From NCBI GenBank assembly GCA_934293375.1, contig CAKQYS010000008.1, positions 62,001-126,000 of the forward strand: DNA of 64,000 bases. Reading direction: 5' to 3'. The notes beneath the pieces were generated by a model, which saw only the letters and a program-made list of their open reading frames with translations, made no database searches and was not told where the DNA came from. The DNA is from an uncultured Lachnospiraceae bacterium. Its GTDB lineage: Bacteria; Bacillota; Clostridia; Lachnospirales; Lachnospiraceae. Numbering within the stretch: position 1 is the first letter of the stretch; each line of letters opens with the position of its first letter. Both the position numbers and the translations under genes were made by a program. This document shows, one piece after another, positions 7,588 to 16,342 of the stretch.

Positions 7588-10500
7588 ATGGAAACATTGC
7601 GCGGTCCGGTGTTGGCTGCACCGGATTATAAGAAAATAGAACAAATGTTGGCAGAGGGACATGCAGTATCCGTGTATGGTGTCAATGATGTTGGAAGGGC
7701 ACTGTTGACAGATACGCTTGGGCGTAAATGCAGAAACCGCCTGTTGATCACATATAGTGAGGATCGTGCAAAGGAATTGTATGAAAATTACAGATTTTTT
7801 GATAAACAGGTATATCTGTATCCGGCGAAGGATGTTTTGTTCTATAGCGCAGATGTACACAGTAATACGTTGATCAGAAGACGATTAGAGATTCTGAAGA
7901 TGATCGCTGAGAACCGGCCGGTTACGGTGATCCTGACCATAGATGCGCTGCTGGATAAACTGCCGCCGATACAGGAATTTAAGAAGAGCCGTTATGTGGT
8001 CTCTAAGGATTCGTCTGTGGATGAAAAAAAATTGAAGACCAGACTTGTTGAGATGGGGTATGAGAAGAAAGCATGGGTAGATGGACCGGGACAGTTTACG
8101 GTGCGAGGGGGTATTGTGGATATATACCCGATCACAGAGGATTGTCCTTACAGAATCGAGCTGTGGGGGGATGATGTGGATTCCATCCGAAGCTTTGATG
8201 TGGAGAGTCAGCGTTCCATTGAAAATGTAGATGAGCTGGTGATTTATCCGGCTTGCGAAATGGTGCTTTCAGAGGACCGCCTTGCGCGTGGCATCCGGGC
8301 AATAGAGAAAGAGCATAAGGCATTTGCGAAGAAATTGAAGGATGCGTTTGAGACAGAGAGTTATGCCCGGATCAACCGCGAGATTGCCAGAGTCAGGGAG
8401 ATGGTAACAGAGTTACATAGTTCTATGAATCTGGATAGTTATATTGAATTCTTTTATGAGGAGACGAATTCATTTCTGGATTATTTTGAAAAAGATGCTA
8501 TGGTATTTGTGGACAGTGCAAGCCGTATCAGAGAGCAGGCAGAAGCTTGTTATGGTGAATTTGCCGCCAGTATGGAGAGCCGGCTTGCGGGTGGATATAT
8601 CCTGCCGACGCAGGCAAGAGTACTCTATCCTGCAAAAGAGCTGCTGGATCGGATTCAGGCAATGTCTTCGTTAGTGGAATATACATGGTTGGACAGTGAG
8701 TCTATGGATGGTGACAATGTGGTCAGAATGCCGTTTATGATGAAGAGCATGCCATCATATGAGAGTCAGATTACGAAACTGATCACAGATATGAAAAAAT
8801 GGAGGGATCTCGGATACCGGCAGCTCGTGGTTTCCCCATCGGCAACCAGAGGAAAGCGACTGGCAGAGAATTTTGACCGTGAAGGGATCATCAGCTTTTT
8901 CTCGGAGGATAGGAAGCGGATCCTGGCTCCTCGTGAAGTCATGGTGACAACGGGTCACATGAAAGAAGGCTTTATATTAGATTCCGCAAAGCTTGTTGTG
9001 ATCAGCGAGAGCAATATTATGAGCCAGACACCGACATCCAGGCGCAGGCGTAAGGCGAAGCTGTATTCCGGGGAACAGATCCATAGTTTTTCGGATCTTT
9101 CTGTAGGGGATTATGTAGTGCATGAACGGTATGGTGTAGGTATCTATAAGGGGATCGAATCCATTACCGTGGATGATATAGAAAAGGATTACATCAGTAT
9201 TGAATATGCAGGGGAATCAAAGCTGTATATTTTATGTTCACAGCTGGAATGCATTCAGAAGTATGCATCGTCCTCAGAGCGTCCGCCGAAGCTGAATAAG
9301 CTGGGCGGTACGGAATGGACGAGGACGAGAGAAAAGGTACAGGGACAGGTCGAGCAGGTCGCAAAGGAGCTGGTGGAGCTGTATGCGATCCGACAGGAGA
9401 AACAGGGCTTTGCGTTCAGCCCGGATTCCACATGGCAGCGAGAGTTTGAAGAGATGTTTCCTTATGAGGAGACTGCGGATCAGTTGACAGCGATCGCAGA
9501 TACGAAGAAGGATATGGAGAGCACTCGGATCATGGACCGGCTGATCTGTGGAGATGTTGGATATGGCAAGACAGAGATTGCGATCCGTGCGGCATTCAAG
9601 GCGGTGCTTGATGGCAAGCAGGTGGCATATCTGGTGCCGACGACGATACTGGCACAGCAGCACTTTAATTCTTTTATGGAACGGATGAAGGATTTTCCGG
9701 TGAAGGTGCGGATGCTGTCACGGTTCTGTACGACGAAGGAAGTAAAAGAAACGCTTGCCGGTATGAAGACCGGGGAAGTGGATATTGTGATCGGAACTCA
9801 TAGACTGTTGTCAAAGGATATTGTATTTAAAAATCTGGGATTACTGATCATTGATGAGGAACAGCGGTTTGGTGTGACACATAAGGAGAAGATCAAACAG
9901 CTAAAGAAGGATATTGATGTGCTGACATTGACGGCAACACCGATTCCGAGAACATTGCACATGAGCCTGATCGGTATCCGGGATATGTCAGTCCTGGAGG
10001 AACCGCCACATGACAGGAGAGCAGTGCAGACATATGTGCTGGAGTACAATGAAGAACTTGTGAAAGAAGCGGTTACAAGAGAGCTTTCACGGGGTGGTCA
10101 GGTGTTTTATGTGTATAACAGGGTGACTTCGATCGATCTGATCGCAGACAGATTAAAGGAGCTGTTGCCGGAGGCAAGGATTGCATTTGCACATGGACAG
10201 ATGAAGGAACGGGAACTGGAGAATATCATGATGAGCTTCATCAAGGGAGATCTGGATGTGCTTGTGGCAACCACGATCATTGAAACGGGACTGGATATCT
10301 CCAATGTGAATACAATGATCATTCACGATGCAGACAAGTTTGGTTTAAGCCAGCTATACCAGCTGCGGGGGCGTATCGGTCGGTCGAATCGCAGCTCGTA
10401 TGCGTTTTTGATGTATAAGCGGGATAAGCAGATCACGGAGGTGGCAGAGAAGCGTCTGGGTGCAATCAGAGAGTTTACGGATCTGGGATCCGGGTTCAAG

Positions 10501-11145
10501 ATCGCCATGCGGGATCTGGAGATCCGGGGTGCCGGCAATCTTCTTGGAAAGGCACAGTCGGGACATATGGCTGCGGTTGGATATGATCTGTATTGTAAGA
10601 TGCTCAATGATGAGGTGATGCGGCAGAAGGGTATGTATGTGGAGGAAAAGCAGTTTGAGACGACGGTGGATCTGCCATTTGATGCTATGATTCCGGCATC
10701 CTATGTGAAGAACGAGTTCATGAAACTGAATCTTTATAAGCGGATCGCTAATATTGAGAACCGCGAGGATTATGAGGAAATGACAGATGAGCTGATCGAC
10801 CGGTTTGGAGATATTCCAAAAGAGACACTGCAGTTGTTGGAGATTGCACTGCTGAAATCACAGGCACATCAGGCGTATATTACAGAGATCAGCATGAAGG
10901 GCAAAATGCTTTCTGTAAAGATGCTGCCACAGGCACCGCTTGATGTAGATGGCATCGCACCGATGCTTGCAAAATATCGTAATATTATGCATTTTGTGAC
11001 GGGTGCGGAGCCGGCGTTTGAGGTGAATCTGAAGAATTTATTAAAAAAAGATTATCTGCCATTTATTGAGGAGATAGTTGGTGCTATAATGGCATTAAGT
11101 GGGCAGTCTGCCGGGCAGACACAGATAGAAGGAGAACAGGTATGA
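7588..11145 (+). CDS. mfd: Mfd, transcription-repair coupling factor
   Basis: 1185 aa. Removes RNA polymerase stalled at DNA lesions and recruits UvrA. Order seen: UvrB-like N-terminal part (residues 1-330, including GGIVDIYPI), RNAP-interaction domain (VGDYVVHERYGVGIYKGIE, about 510), the RecG-type motor with Walker A GDVGYGKTE and Walker B DEEQRFG, LTATPIPRT, the QLRGRIGRS motif VI, and a C-terminal TRCF domain. Complete and of expected size. Its stop overlaps the next gene by four bases (ATGA). Confidence 0.97.
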   Translation: METLRGPVLAAPDYKKIEQMLAEGHAVSVYGVNDVGRALLTDTLGRKCRNRLLITYSEDRAKELYENYRFFDKQVYLYPAKDVLFYSADVHSNTLIRRRLEILKMIAENRPVTVILTIDALLDKLPPIQEFKKSRYVVSKDSSVDEKKLKTRLVEMGYEKKAWVDGPGQFTVRGGIVDIYPITEDCPYRIELWGDDVDSIRSFDVESQRSIENVDELVIYPACEMVLSEDRLARGIRAIEKEHKAFAKKLKDAFETESYARINREIARVREMVTELHSSMNLDSYIEFFYEETNSFLDYFEKDAMVFVDSASRIREQAEACYGEFAASMESRLAGGYILPTQARVLYPAKELLDRIQAMSSLVEYTWLDSESMDGDNVVRMPFMMKSMPSYESQITKLITDMKKWRDLGYRQLVVSPSATRGKRLAENFDREGIISFFSEDRKRILAPREVMVTTGHMKEGFILDSAKLVVISESNIMSQTPTSRRRRKAKLYSGEQIHSFSDLSVGDYVVHERYGVGIYKGIESITVDDIEKDYISIEYAGESKLYILCSQLECIQKYASSSERPPKLNKLGGTEWTRTREKVQGQVEQVAKELVELYAIRQEKQGFAFSPDSTWQREFEEMFPYEETADQLTAIADTKKDMESTRIMDRLICGDVGYGKTEIAIRAAFKAVLDGKQVAYLVPTTILAQQHFNSFMERMKDFPVKVRMLSRFCTTKEVKETLAGMKTGEVDIVIGTHRLLSKDIVFKNLGLLIIDEEQRFGVTHKEKIKQLKKDIDVLTLTATPIPRTLHMSLIGIRDMSVLEEPPHDRRAVQTYVLEYNEELVKEAVTRELSRGGQVFYVYNRVTSIDLIADRLKELLPEARIAFAHGQMKERELENIMMSFIKGDLDVLVATTIIETGLDISNVNTMIIHDADKFGLSQLYQLRGRIGRSNRSSYAFLMYKRDKQITEVAEKRLGAIREFTDLGSGFKIAMRDLEIRGAGNLLGKAQSGHMAAVGYDLYCKMLNDEVMRQKGMYVEEKQFETTVDLPFDAMIPASYVKNEFMKLNLYKRIANIENREDYEEMTDELIDRFGDIPKETLQLLEIALLKSQAHQAYITEISMKGKMLSVKMLPQAPLDVDGIAPMLAKYRNIMHFVTGAEPAFEVNLKNLLKKDYLPFIEEIVGAIMALSGQSAGQTQIEGEQV

Positions 11146-12197
11146 GAGGATACAATAAGAAGCTTACATTGCTGGTGCTGGCAATATGCATCTGTATTGG
11201 ATGCATGGCATGTGGAAAGAAAAATGCTGAAAACACGGCATCCCAGAAGGTATTTAAGCTGGGTAAGGAGACGGTGTATTTAGATGAGGTATGGATTTAT
11301 GCCAGAACCGTGATGGATGGTTATGAGAAGAAATATGGGAGCCAGGTATGGGGGATTGAGACGGCGGACTCAGATGGAAGTGTGCGTTCCATGGAAGACA
11401 TTACAAGACAGGATGTGATAGAGGATATTTGTGCAACGAAGCTGTTAGTTGATCAGGCTGATGCGTATCAGGTATCCCTCACAGATGCAGAGAAGACAGA
11501 TGCAGCTTCTCAGGCAAAGTCATTTTATCAGAACCTGACAGATACGCAGATCAGCCAGATGGGAATCTCGCAGGAGACGGTCCAGAAGGTATTTGAGGAC
11601 AATGTGCTGGCTGATAAGGTGTATAATGCAGTGATGTCAGCGGGAAATGTCGAAGTATCGGACGAAGAGGCTCGTATGACGACGATCTATGATATGTATT
11701 TTGCCTGCTATAAGGAAGATGATGCAGGAAATATTGAGGCATTTGCCGACGCAGACAGACAGGCACAGTTGGCATTGGCGCAGGAGGCAATGGGGTTGTT
11801 AGATGATCCGGAAAATCCGGTGGATTATGATACGATCGTATCCAAATATGGTCTGCAATACGGCGGCAGCCGTACATTATCGTATGCAGAGCTGGTTTCC
11901 GAATATGGGGAACCTCTTGTGAATACTTTATATGCATTGGAGAATGGACAGCATACTGATGTTGTGGAGACTGAATATGGGTATCACATTATTGGGATGG
12001 TTGCCCTGACCGATGAGTCTGCGACGGCTGCAAAGAAGCAGGAATTATTGGATGCAAAGCAGAAAGAATACTTTGAGACGCAGCTTGAGACATGGCTTTC
12101 GAAGACGGATAAGAACTGGACCTACAAGAAGGCAGTAGATCAGGAAGTGTATGGAAAGATACCGTTTGGGGAGAGTACCTCGTCAAGTGAGAAATAG
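11142..12197 (+). CDS. Secreted foldase lipoprotein, SurA/PrsA-like peptidyl-prolyl isomerase
   Basis: 351 aa with a lipoprotein-type signal: basic MRGYNKKL, a hydrophobic core, then cysteines at CIGCMACGKK, so the exact lipidated Cys is uncertain. A SurA-like helical N-domain follows. Residues about 230-290 hold a parvulin-type segment (YDTIVSKYG, TDVVETEYGYHIIGMV). Members fold exported proteins outside the membrane. It is coupled to mfd by overlap and precedes a secreted wall hydrolase, a plausible client. The isomerase core is short, so catalysis is likely but unproven. Confidence 0.78.
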   Translation: MRGYNKKLTLLVLAICICIGCMACGKKNAENTASQKVFKLGKETVYLDEVWIYARTVMDGYEKKYGSQVWGIETADSDGSVRSMEDITRQDVIEDICATKLLVDQADAYQVSLTDAEKTDAASQAKSFYQNLTDTQISQMGISQETVQKVFEDNVLADKVYNAVMSAGNVEVSDEEARMTTIYDMYFACYKEDDAGNIEAFADADRQAQLALAQEAMGLLDDPENPVDYDTIVSKYGLQYGGSRTLSYAELVSEYGEPLVNTLYALENGQHTDVVETEYGYHIIGMVALTDESATAAKKQELLDAKQKEYFETQLETWLSKTDKNWTYKKAVDQEVYGKIPFGESTSSSEK

Positions 12198-12213
12198 TGA
12201 ATGGAGTGATACG

Positions 12214-14598
12214 ATGCGGAAGAGACTGATTTTATGTGCAGTGCTGTTTGGGATGAGTGTGATCGCAGGAAAGCAGACTGCATATGCAACAGAAGTGACA
12301 CCGACAACACAGGAGGCGGTTCCGGCTGCAGATGCAACGCAGACAGAAGTACCAGCGGAACCGGTCACGGTAGAAGAGACGATGAAGCTGAGTGCCAGGA
12401 CAAAGGGGCAGACGGTTGTGTATGAACAGGCATTTGAGACGGCTGCACAGCTTGTGGTAATAGAGAAGAAACAGGAAGTATTGATCAGGGGACAGCTTAC
12501 GGTTGGCGGTGTTAAGTGGGCAAAGATTTCCACGAAGGTGTCAGGACGCACCATTCGAGGCTATGTCAAAATGAGCAGACTAAAGAAGTATAATATGTTT
12601 GCCCAGACAACCGGAAAGACCAATGCGAGCCAGGTGATCATGCGTAAGGCTGCAGGTACGGGCAGTGCAAAGGCTGCCACATTGAAAAGTGGTGTGAAGC
12701 TGACGGTTTATGCGAAGGTAAAGAAGAATAAACAGACATGGTATCAGGTGTCTGCAAAAGTAGGTGGAAAGAAACGGAAGGGTTATATTCTGGCAAAGTA
12801 TGTAACACTGACGAAGACAACTGCCGGTACGACAAGAAGTACGGTAGCGACTGCGAAGAAGGCAGCACCATTTTACCGGACAGCGAATACAAAAGATCAG
12901 ATGTATACTACACTGTCCAAGGGAACCGTCATTTTGCTGTTGGGCAACATCAAAATCAATGGTGTCAAATGGAATAAGATCCAGACCGGTGTAGATGGTA
13001 AAGATGTGATCGGTTATATCAAGGCCTCGCAGGTAGGAAAGTATTCCTATAATGTGACAGATTATACCAAATATGGTATAGGCAAGCTCAAGAAGACATA
13101 TAATCTCAGGAGTGAGCCGAATGCATATGCAACGAAAACAAAGCAGGTGAAGAAGGGCATAGAGTTATGTCTGGATGGGTATGTGAAAGCGAATGGAGAA
13201 CTGTGGTATCACTGTTCATTCCTGAATTATTATGGCTTTGTGCCGGAGAGTATGCTTAACATTACAGATGCGCCGAGTGATGATCCGTTTTATAATCAGC
13301 TGCTGACATTCCCGGATACCTATAAGGACGCGATCTGGGCATTGCATAAGGCACATCCAAACTGGCAGTTTGTCGGTGTAGATACCGGATTGAACTGGAA
13401 GGATGTAGTAGCAAATCAAAATGTGGTAGGCAGAAATACCATATACAGTACATATCCAACAGGTGGCAGATCAGGTGCACCATTATCCTATTTGTCAACG
13501 GCAAACGGAGCATATGACTGGGCGACAGATACCTATAAGGTGAAGGATGGTAAGACTTGGTTTGCGGCATCAGAGGCGGTCATCAAGTATTATCTGGATC
13601 CGAGAAATTTCCTGAATGAGACAGGGATTTATCAGTTTGAAGTATTATCGTACAGCACAGATCAGTCGATAGATGTAGTGAATGCAATTCTTTCCGGCAC
13701 ATTTATGTCGGGCAATTATAGCGTGATTGATAAGTACACGGGTGCAATGGTTTCCGGTGCTTATAACCAGTTATTTATGAATGCAGGTGCGGCGACCGGT
13801 GTCAGTCCGTATTTTCTTGCCAGAACCGCGAAGCTGGAGCTGGGATCAGGAGGCAGTGGATCTGTTTCCGGCAGCTATCCGGGATACGAGGGCATTTACA
13901 ATTACTTCAATATCGGAGCCAATGACAGCGCCGGTGGGGGTGCGGTAGCCAACGGATTAAGATGGGCAAGTGGCGGATATTCCGGATCTACATCGTACAG
14001 CAGACCATGGACGAATCCGGAGAAAGCGATCACAGGTGGGGCGTTATACATTGCAGAGAGTTATATCAATAAGGGGCAGAATACTTCATACTACAAGAAG
14101 TTCAATGTGATCAACCGTACGGATGGTTTGTACAGACATCAGTATTATACAAATGTGCAGGGTGCTTCGAGCGAGGCGCAGATTGCAAAGAGAGCATATG
14201 ACGCATGCAAGATGACAAATGGAACCATGTTATTTTATATTCCGTTTTATTCCGGTATGCCAAAAACACCATGCAAGCTGCCGGCAGCGAAAGGAAATCC
14301 CAATCATTATTTAAAGAGCTTGTCAGTTTCCGTGGATGGAGAGATGCAGTCATTTGATCAGGCATATTCTTACCAGACGACTGACTATACGATGACAGTG
14401 CCTAAGGGAACAACTGCAGTGACTGTAGGAGCCGATACGATCAGTAAATATGCTAAGGTTTCCGTCAATGGTACTGCAATCTCGAACGGGGGCAGCAGGA
14501 CAGTGGCTGTCAAGGCCGGAAAAACGACAACCGTATCGGTGGTATGTACTGCCGGGAATGGCAAGAAGCTTACATATAAGATCAAGATTAAAGCATAA
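12214..14598 (+). CDS. Secreted SH3-domain N-acetylglucosaminidase (peptidoglycan hydrolase)
   Basis: 794 aa from ATG 12214, with GGAG 7 bases upstream; an upstream in-frame ATG (12151) lies inside the previous gene and is rejected. Signal peptide MRKRLILCAVLFGMSVIAG ends near TAYA. Three to four bacterial SH3-like repeats (residues about 60-380; GVKWAKISTKVSGR, GVKWNKIQTGVDGK) should bind wall. A LytD/GH73-like glucosaminidase domain spans about 400-690, with AAATGVSPYFLARTAKLELG containing a candidate catalytic Glu. A C-terminal cadherin-like beta-sandwich (LKSLSVSVDG) ends the protein. It follows the foldase gene by 16 bases. The role is wall turnover or separation. Confidence 0.85.
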   Translation: MRKRLILCAVLFGMSVIAGKQTAYATEVTPTTQEAVPAADATQTEVPAEPVTVEETMKLSARTKGQTVVYEQAFETAAQLVVIEKKQEVLIRGQLTVGGVKWAKISTKVSGRTIRGYVKMSRLKKYNMFAQTTGKTNASQVIMRKAAGTGSAKAATLKSGVKLTVYAKVKKNKQTWYQVSAKVGGKKRKGYILAKYVTLTKTTAGTTRSTVATAKKAAPFYRTANTKDQMYTTLSKGTVILLLGNIKINGVKWNKIQTGVDGKDVIGYIKASQVGKYSYNVTDYTKYGIGKLKKTYNLRSEPNAYATKTKQVKKGIELCLDGYVKANGELWYHCSFLNYYGFVPESMLNITDAPSDDPFYNQLLTFPDTYKDAIWALHKAHPNWQFVGVDTGLNWKDVVANQNVVGRNTIYSTYPTGGRSGAPLSYLSTANGAYDWATDTYKVKDGKTWFAASEAVIKYYLDPRNFLNETGIYQFEVLSYSTDQSIDVVNAILSGTFMSGNYSVIDKYTGAMVSGAYNQLFMNAGAATGVSPYFLARTAKLELGSGGSGSVSGSYPGYEGIYNYFNIGANDSAGGGAVANGLRWASGGYSGSTSYSRPWTNPEKAITGGALYIAESYINKGQNTSYYKKFNVINRTDGLYRHQYYTNVQGASSEAQIAKRAYDACKMTNGTMLFYIPFYSGMPKTPCKLPAAKGNPNHYLKSLSVSVDGEMQSFDQAYSYQTTDYTMTVPKGTTAVTVGADTISKYAKVSVNGTAISNGGSRTVAVKAGKTTTVSVVCTAGNGKKLTYKIKIKA

Positions 14599-14618
14599 AA
14601 GTTTGGGAGGCGTATCCT

Positions 14619-15347
14619 ATGACAAATGGTTATGAGTTTATTGCACACAGAGGTCTGTTTGATAAGGAAAATGGGATTCCGGAGAACTCTATGCCGGCTT
14701 TTGCCCGGGCTGTGGAGGCCGGACTGGCAATCGAGCTGGATGTCAGAATGACGCTGGACGGACAGTTGGTGGTATTTCATGACAGTGGATGCCAAAGGAT
14801 GACCGGACATTTGGGAAGCGTGTCTTCAAAGACATATGACACCTTAAAACAGTACCGGCTGGAAGGGACGGAATATGGTATCCCGTTGTTTGCCGATGTT
14901 TTGCAGCTGGTGGACGGCCGGGTTCCGCTGTTGATAGAGATTAAGAATATCAGCTTAGTTGGCAAGCTCGAACGAAAGCTGTTAGAGATGCTTTCGGCAT
15001 ATCGGGGAAGATATATTATAGAATCCTTTCATCCGGGTGTTGTGTGGTGGATGAAAAGGCATGGACAGGGGATTGTCGCCGGACAGCTCGTGTCTATGCA
15101 TTCCACATCGCACAATCCGTTTGAGAAGATGATTATGAAATGCAGAGGGTTCTATAAATGGACGCACGCTGATTTCATGGCATATGATATCCGGGAACTG
15201 ACTCCTAAGATGTCAGAGAAATTTCATGAACAGGGGCTGAAGGTGTATGGATGGACAGTCAGAAGTGTTGCAGATTATAAAAAAGTCCGGCATATATGCG
15301 ATGGTGTTATTTATGATACAGTTTCAAAAAGGGCGTTCCCGGTGTAG
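14619..15347 (+). CDS. Glycerophosphodiester phosphodiesterase family protein
   Basis: 242 aa. Splits glycerophosphodiesters to glycerol-3-phosphate and an alcohol. Motifs are IAHRGLFD (catalytic His, residues about 8-15), ENSMPAF, ELDVRMTLDGQLVVFHD with the metal-binding acidic residues and second catalytic His, LLIEIKN, and VYGWTVRS. There is no signal peptide, so it is cytoplasmic. GGGAGG lies 10 bases before the ATG. Last gene of the glmU operon, with its stop codon in the loop of the terminator. Confidence 0.9.
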   Translation: MTNGYEFIAHRGLFDKENGIPENSMPAFARAVEAGLAIELDVRMTLDGQLVVFHDSGCQRMTGHLGSVSSKTYDTLKQYRLEGTEYGIPLFADVLQLVDGRVPLLIEIKNISLVGKLERKLLEMLSAYRGRYIIESFHPGVVWWMKRHGQGIVAGQLVSMHSTSHNPFEKMIMKCRGFYKWTHADFMAYDIRELTPKMSEKFHEQGLKVYGWTVRSVADYKKVRHICDGVIYDTVSKRAFPV

Positions 15348-15363
15348 TGGGAACGCCCTTTTT
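15326..15363. terminator. Bidirectional terminator between convergent genes
   Basis: AAAAAGGGCGTTCCC pairs perfectly with GGGAACGCCCTTTTT around an 8-base loop holding the gdpD stop. The A run and T run make it work in both directions, serving gdpD and the convergent XRE-type gene. Confidence 0.92.
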
Positions 15364-15371
15364 CATGTGTG

Positions 15372-16136
15372 TTACGGATCCGGTGCAGATGCCTTTTTTA
15401 AGGTGGCATAGCGGACCTTTGTGATCACAAAGCCAAACACAGTCCATTCGTTTACCTGGGCTGCATCCGTTGTGTCCCAGACGATTGGTCTGCCATAGTT
15501 CGTGATCGGTTCAAGCACAGTTGGTGTGCCGGGATAATATTTCCTAAGATATACCCGGCCGGATGGACGATGCACCATGACGGCAATATCGCCCGATCTT
15601 GGGGGCCTTGTACATACTAAAACAACATCTCCTGGCTGATAGACTGGCTGCATACTGTCATTGGTGATTAGAAATCCGCAATTGACCATATCCTCACCAT
15701 ATAGTTGTGCATATTTTCCGACATCATACGAAATGTATGAGGTACTGTCATAAATCATGCCATCTTCCATATTTCCGGTAGGCTGAAATACAAGAATTTC
15801 GTGCCGGATCTCAGCGCCATTGTCGTCATCCCGTGTTAACGCTGCCTCAAACCGTATGATGGACAACATGAACTGCTGGGAGCTGGTTGACAACTGCCGG
15901 AAGGCTTGAACTACATTGATCTCGGTCTGGTTCACAAAGGAGCGTCCTAACAATTCATCCGTGGTACATCCCAGTGCGGCTGCAATTTTAACTGTCGTGC
16001 TGGATTTGATATCATCTACTCGCCCGTAGCGTATATTCTTAATCGTCTCTTCAGGTACTCCTGCCTTTTGGGCGAGCTGTTTCAGTGACATGCCTCTATG
16101 CTGCAGCATATGGCATAAGAATTCATTATTGATCAT
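15372..16136 (-). CDS. XRE-type regulator with LexA/S24 peptidase-like C-domain
   Basis: 254 aa. Residues 4-60 form a helix-turn-helix of the XRE/Cro type (MSLKQLAQKAGVPEETIKNI). The C-domain resembles S24 autopeptidases, with NDSMQPVYQPGDVVLV holding the nucleophile Ser. Where LexA has its catalytic Lys (VKR), I read VYLRKYY, so the Lys may be shifted or replaced by Arg and self-cleavage is doubtful. No ribosome binding site precedes the ATG. Instead a 19-codon leader ORF ends in an ATGA overlap, so translation is probably coupled. Divergent from two Spo0A-family genes, which are its likely targets. Confidence 0.8.
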   Translation of the reverse strand: MINNEFLCHMLQHRGMSLKQLAQKAGVPEETIKNIRYGRVDDIKSSTTVKIAAALGCTTDELLGRSFVNQTEINVVQAFRQLSTSSQQFMLSIIRFEAALTRDDDNGAEIRHEILVFQPTGNMEDGMIYDSTSYISYDVGKYAQLYGEDMVNCGFLITNDSMQPVYQPGDVVLVCTRPPRSGDIAVMVHRPSGRVYLRKYYPGTPTVLEPITNYGRPIVWDTTDAAQVNEWTVFGFVITKVRYATLKKASAPDP

Positions 16137-16192
16137 ATAGTGTTACGGAAGACACAAAAAATAAGTCGAAGACTATATCTTGTGGTTTCCAT
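16133..16192 (-). CDS. 19-aa leader ORF coupled to the XRE regulator
   Basis: On the minus strand ATG (16192-16190) follows GAGGGGGAT, a strong ribosome binding site, and encodes METTRYSLRLIFCVFRNTI. Its TGA overlaps the regulator's ATG as ATGA, while the regulator itself has no Shine-Dalgarno and a stop just upstream in frame. Translation of the leader would deliver ribosomes to the regulator. The peptide has no residue bias suggesting attenuation. Confidence 0.6.
   Translation of the reverse strand: METTRYSLRLIFCVFRNTI
16137..16159. repeat. 23-bp imperfect direct repeat, copy 1 (operator candidate)
   Basis: ATAGTGT-N5-AAGACACAAA here matches 16304-16326 at about 18 of 23 positions. This copy lies inside the leader ORF directly before the regulator gene. 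The arms GTGT and ACAC are inverted, as expected for a dimeric HTH protein. Confidence 0.5.
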
Positions 16193-16208
16193 GCACTATC
16201 CCCCTCTC

Positions 16209-16258
16209 ATATAGTTTGTTATAGTTGATTTACAAACAAATTACTTCCTATTTATTAT
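16209..16258. promoter_or_regulatory. Overlapping divergent promoters
   Basis: Rightward: TTTACA (16229-16234), 18-base spacer, TATTAT (16253-16258). Leftward: TTGTAA (complement of 16230-16235), 16-base spacer, TATATG (complement of 16209-16214). The two -35 elements overlap, so one bound regulator could switch both directions. Matches are moderate. Confidence 0.4.
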
Positions 16259-16280
16259 ATACAATAACGAATTTAGAAAG

Positions 16281-16294
16281 TTTAGTCAACTAAA
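16281..16294. promoter_or_regulatory. Inverted repeat TTTAGT-CA-ACTAAA
   Basis: Perfect 6-bp arms with a 2-bp centre lie between the rightward promoter and the first Spo0A-like gene. A related half site (TATAGTTGATT) occurs near 16220. An operator role is inferred. Confidence 0.4.
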
Positions 16295-16303
16295 AACTGA
16301 AAG

Positions 16304-16326
16304 ATAGTGTCTTGCAAGACACAAAT
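16304..16326. repeat. 23-bp direct repeat, copy 2, containing a 16-bp perfect palindrome
   Basis: Holds GTGTCTTGCAAGACAC (16307-16322), a perfect palindrome, just before the ribosome binding site of the first Spo0A-like gene. It matches copy 1 next to the regulator start, so the two copies flank the intergenic region. Confidence 0.55.
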
Positions 16327-16342
16327 TATGAGGAGAACTGAT

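Noticed and set aside
7234..7860. 208-codon minus-strand frame over pth and mfd
   Set aside because: Antisense shadow of two clear genes with no motif of its own.
12151..12213. Upstream extension of the glucosaminidase by 21 residues
   Set aside because: It lies inside the previous gene, lacks an RBS, and would bury the signal peptide; ATG 12214 fits better.
16164..16170. AGTCGAA, near-match to a 0A box between the XRE and Spo0A-like genes
   Set aside because: One mismatch and no tandem box; not enough to claim Spo0A control.
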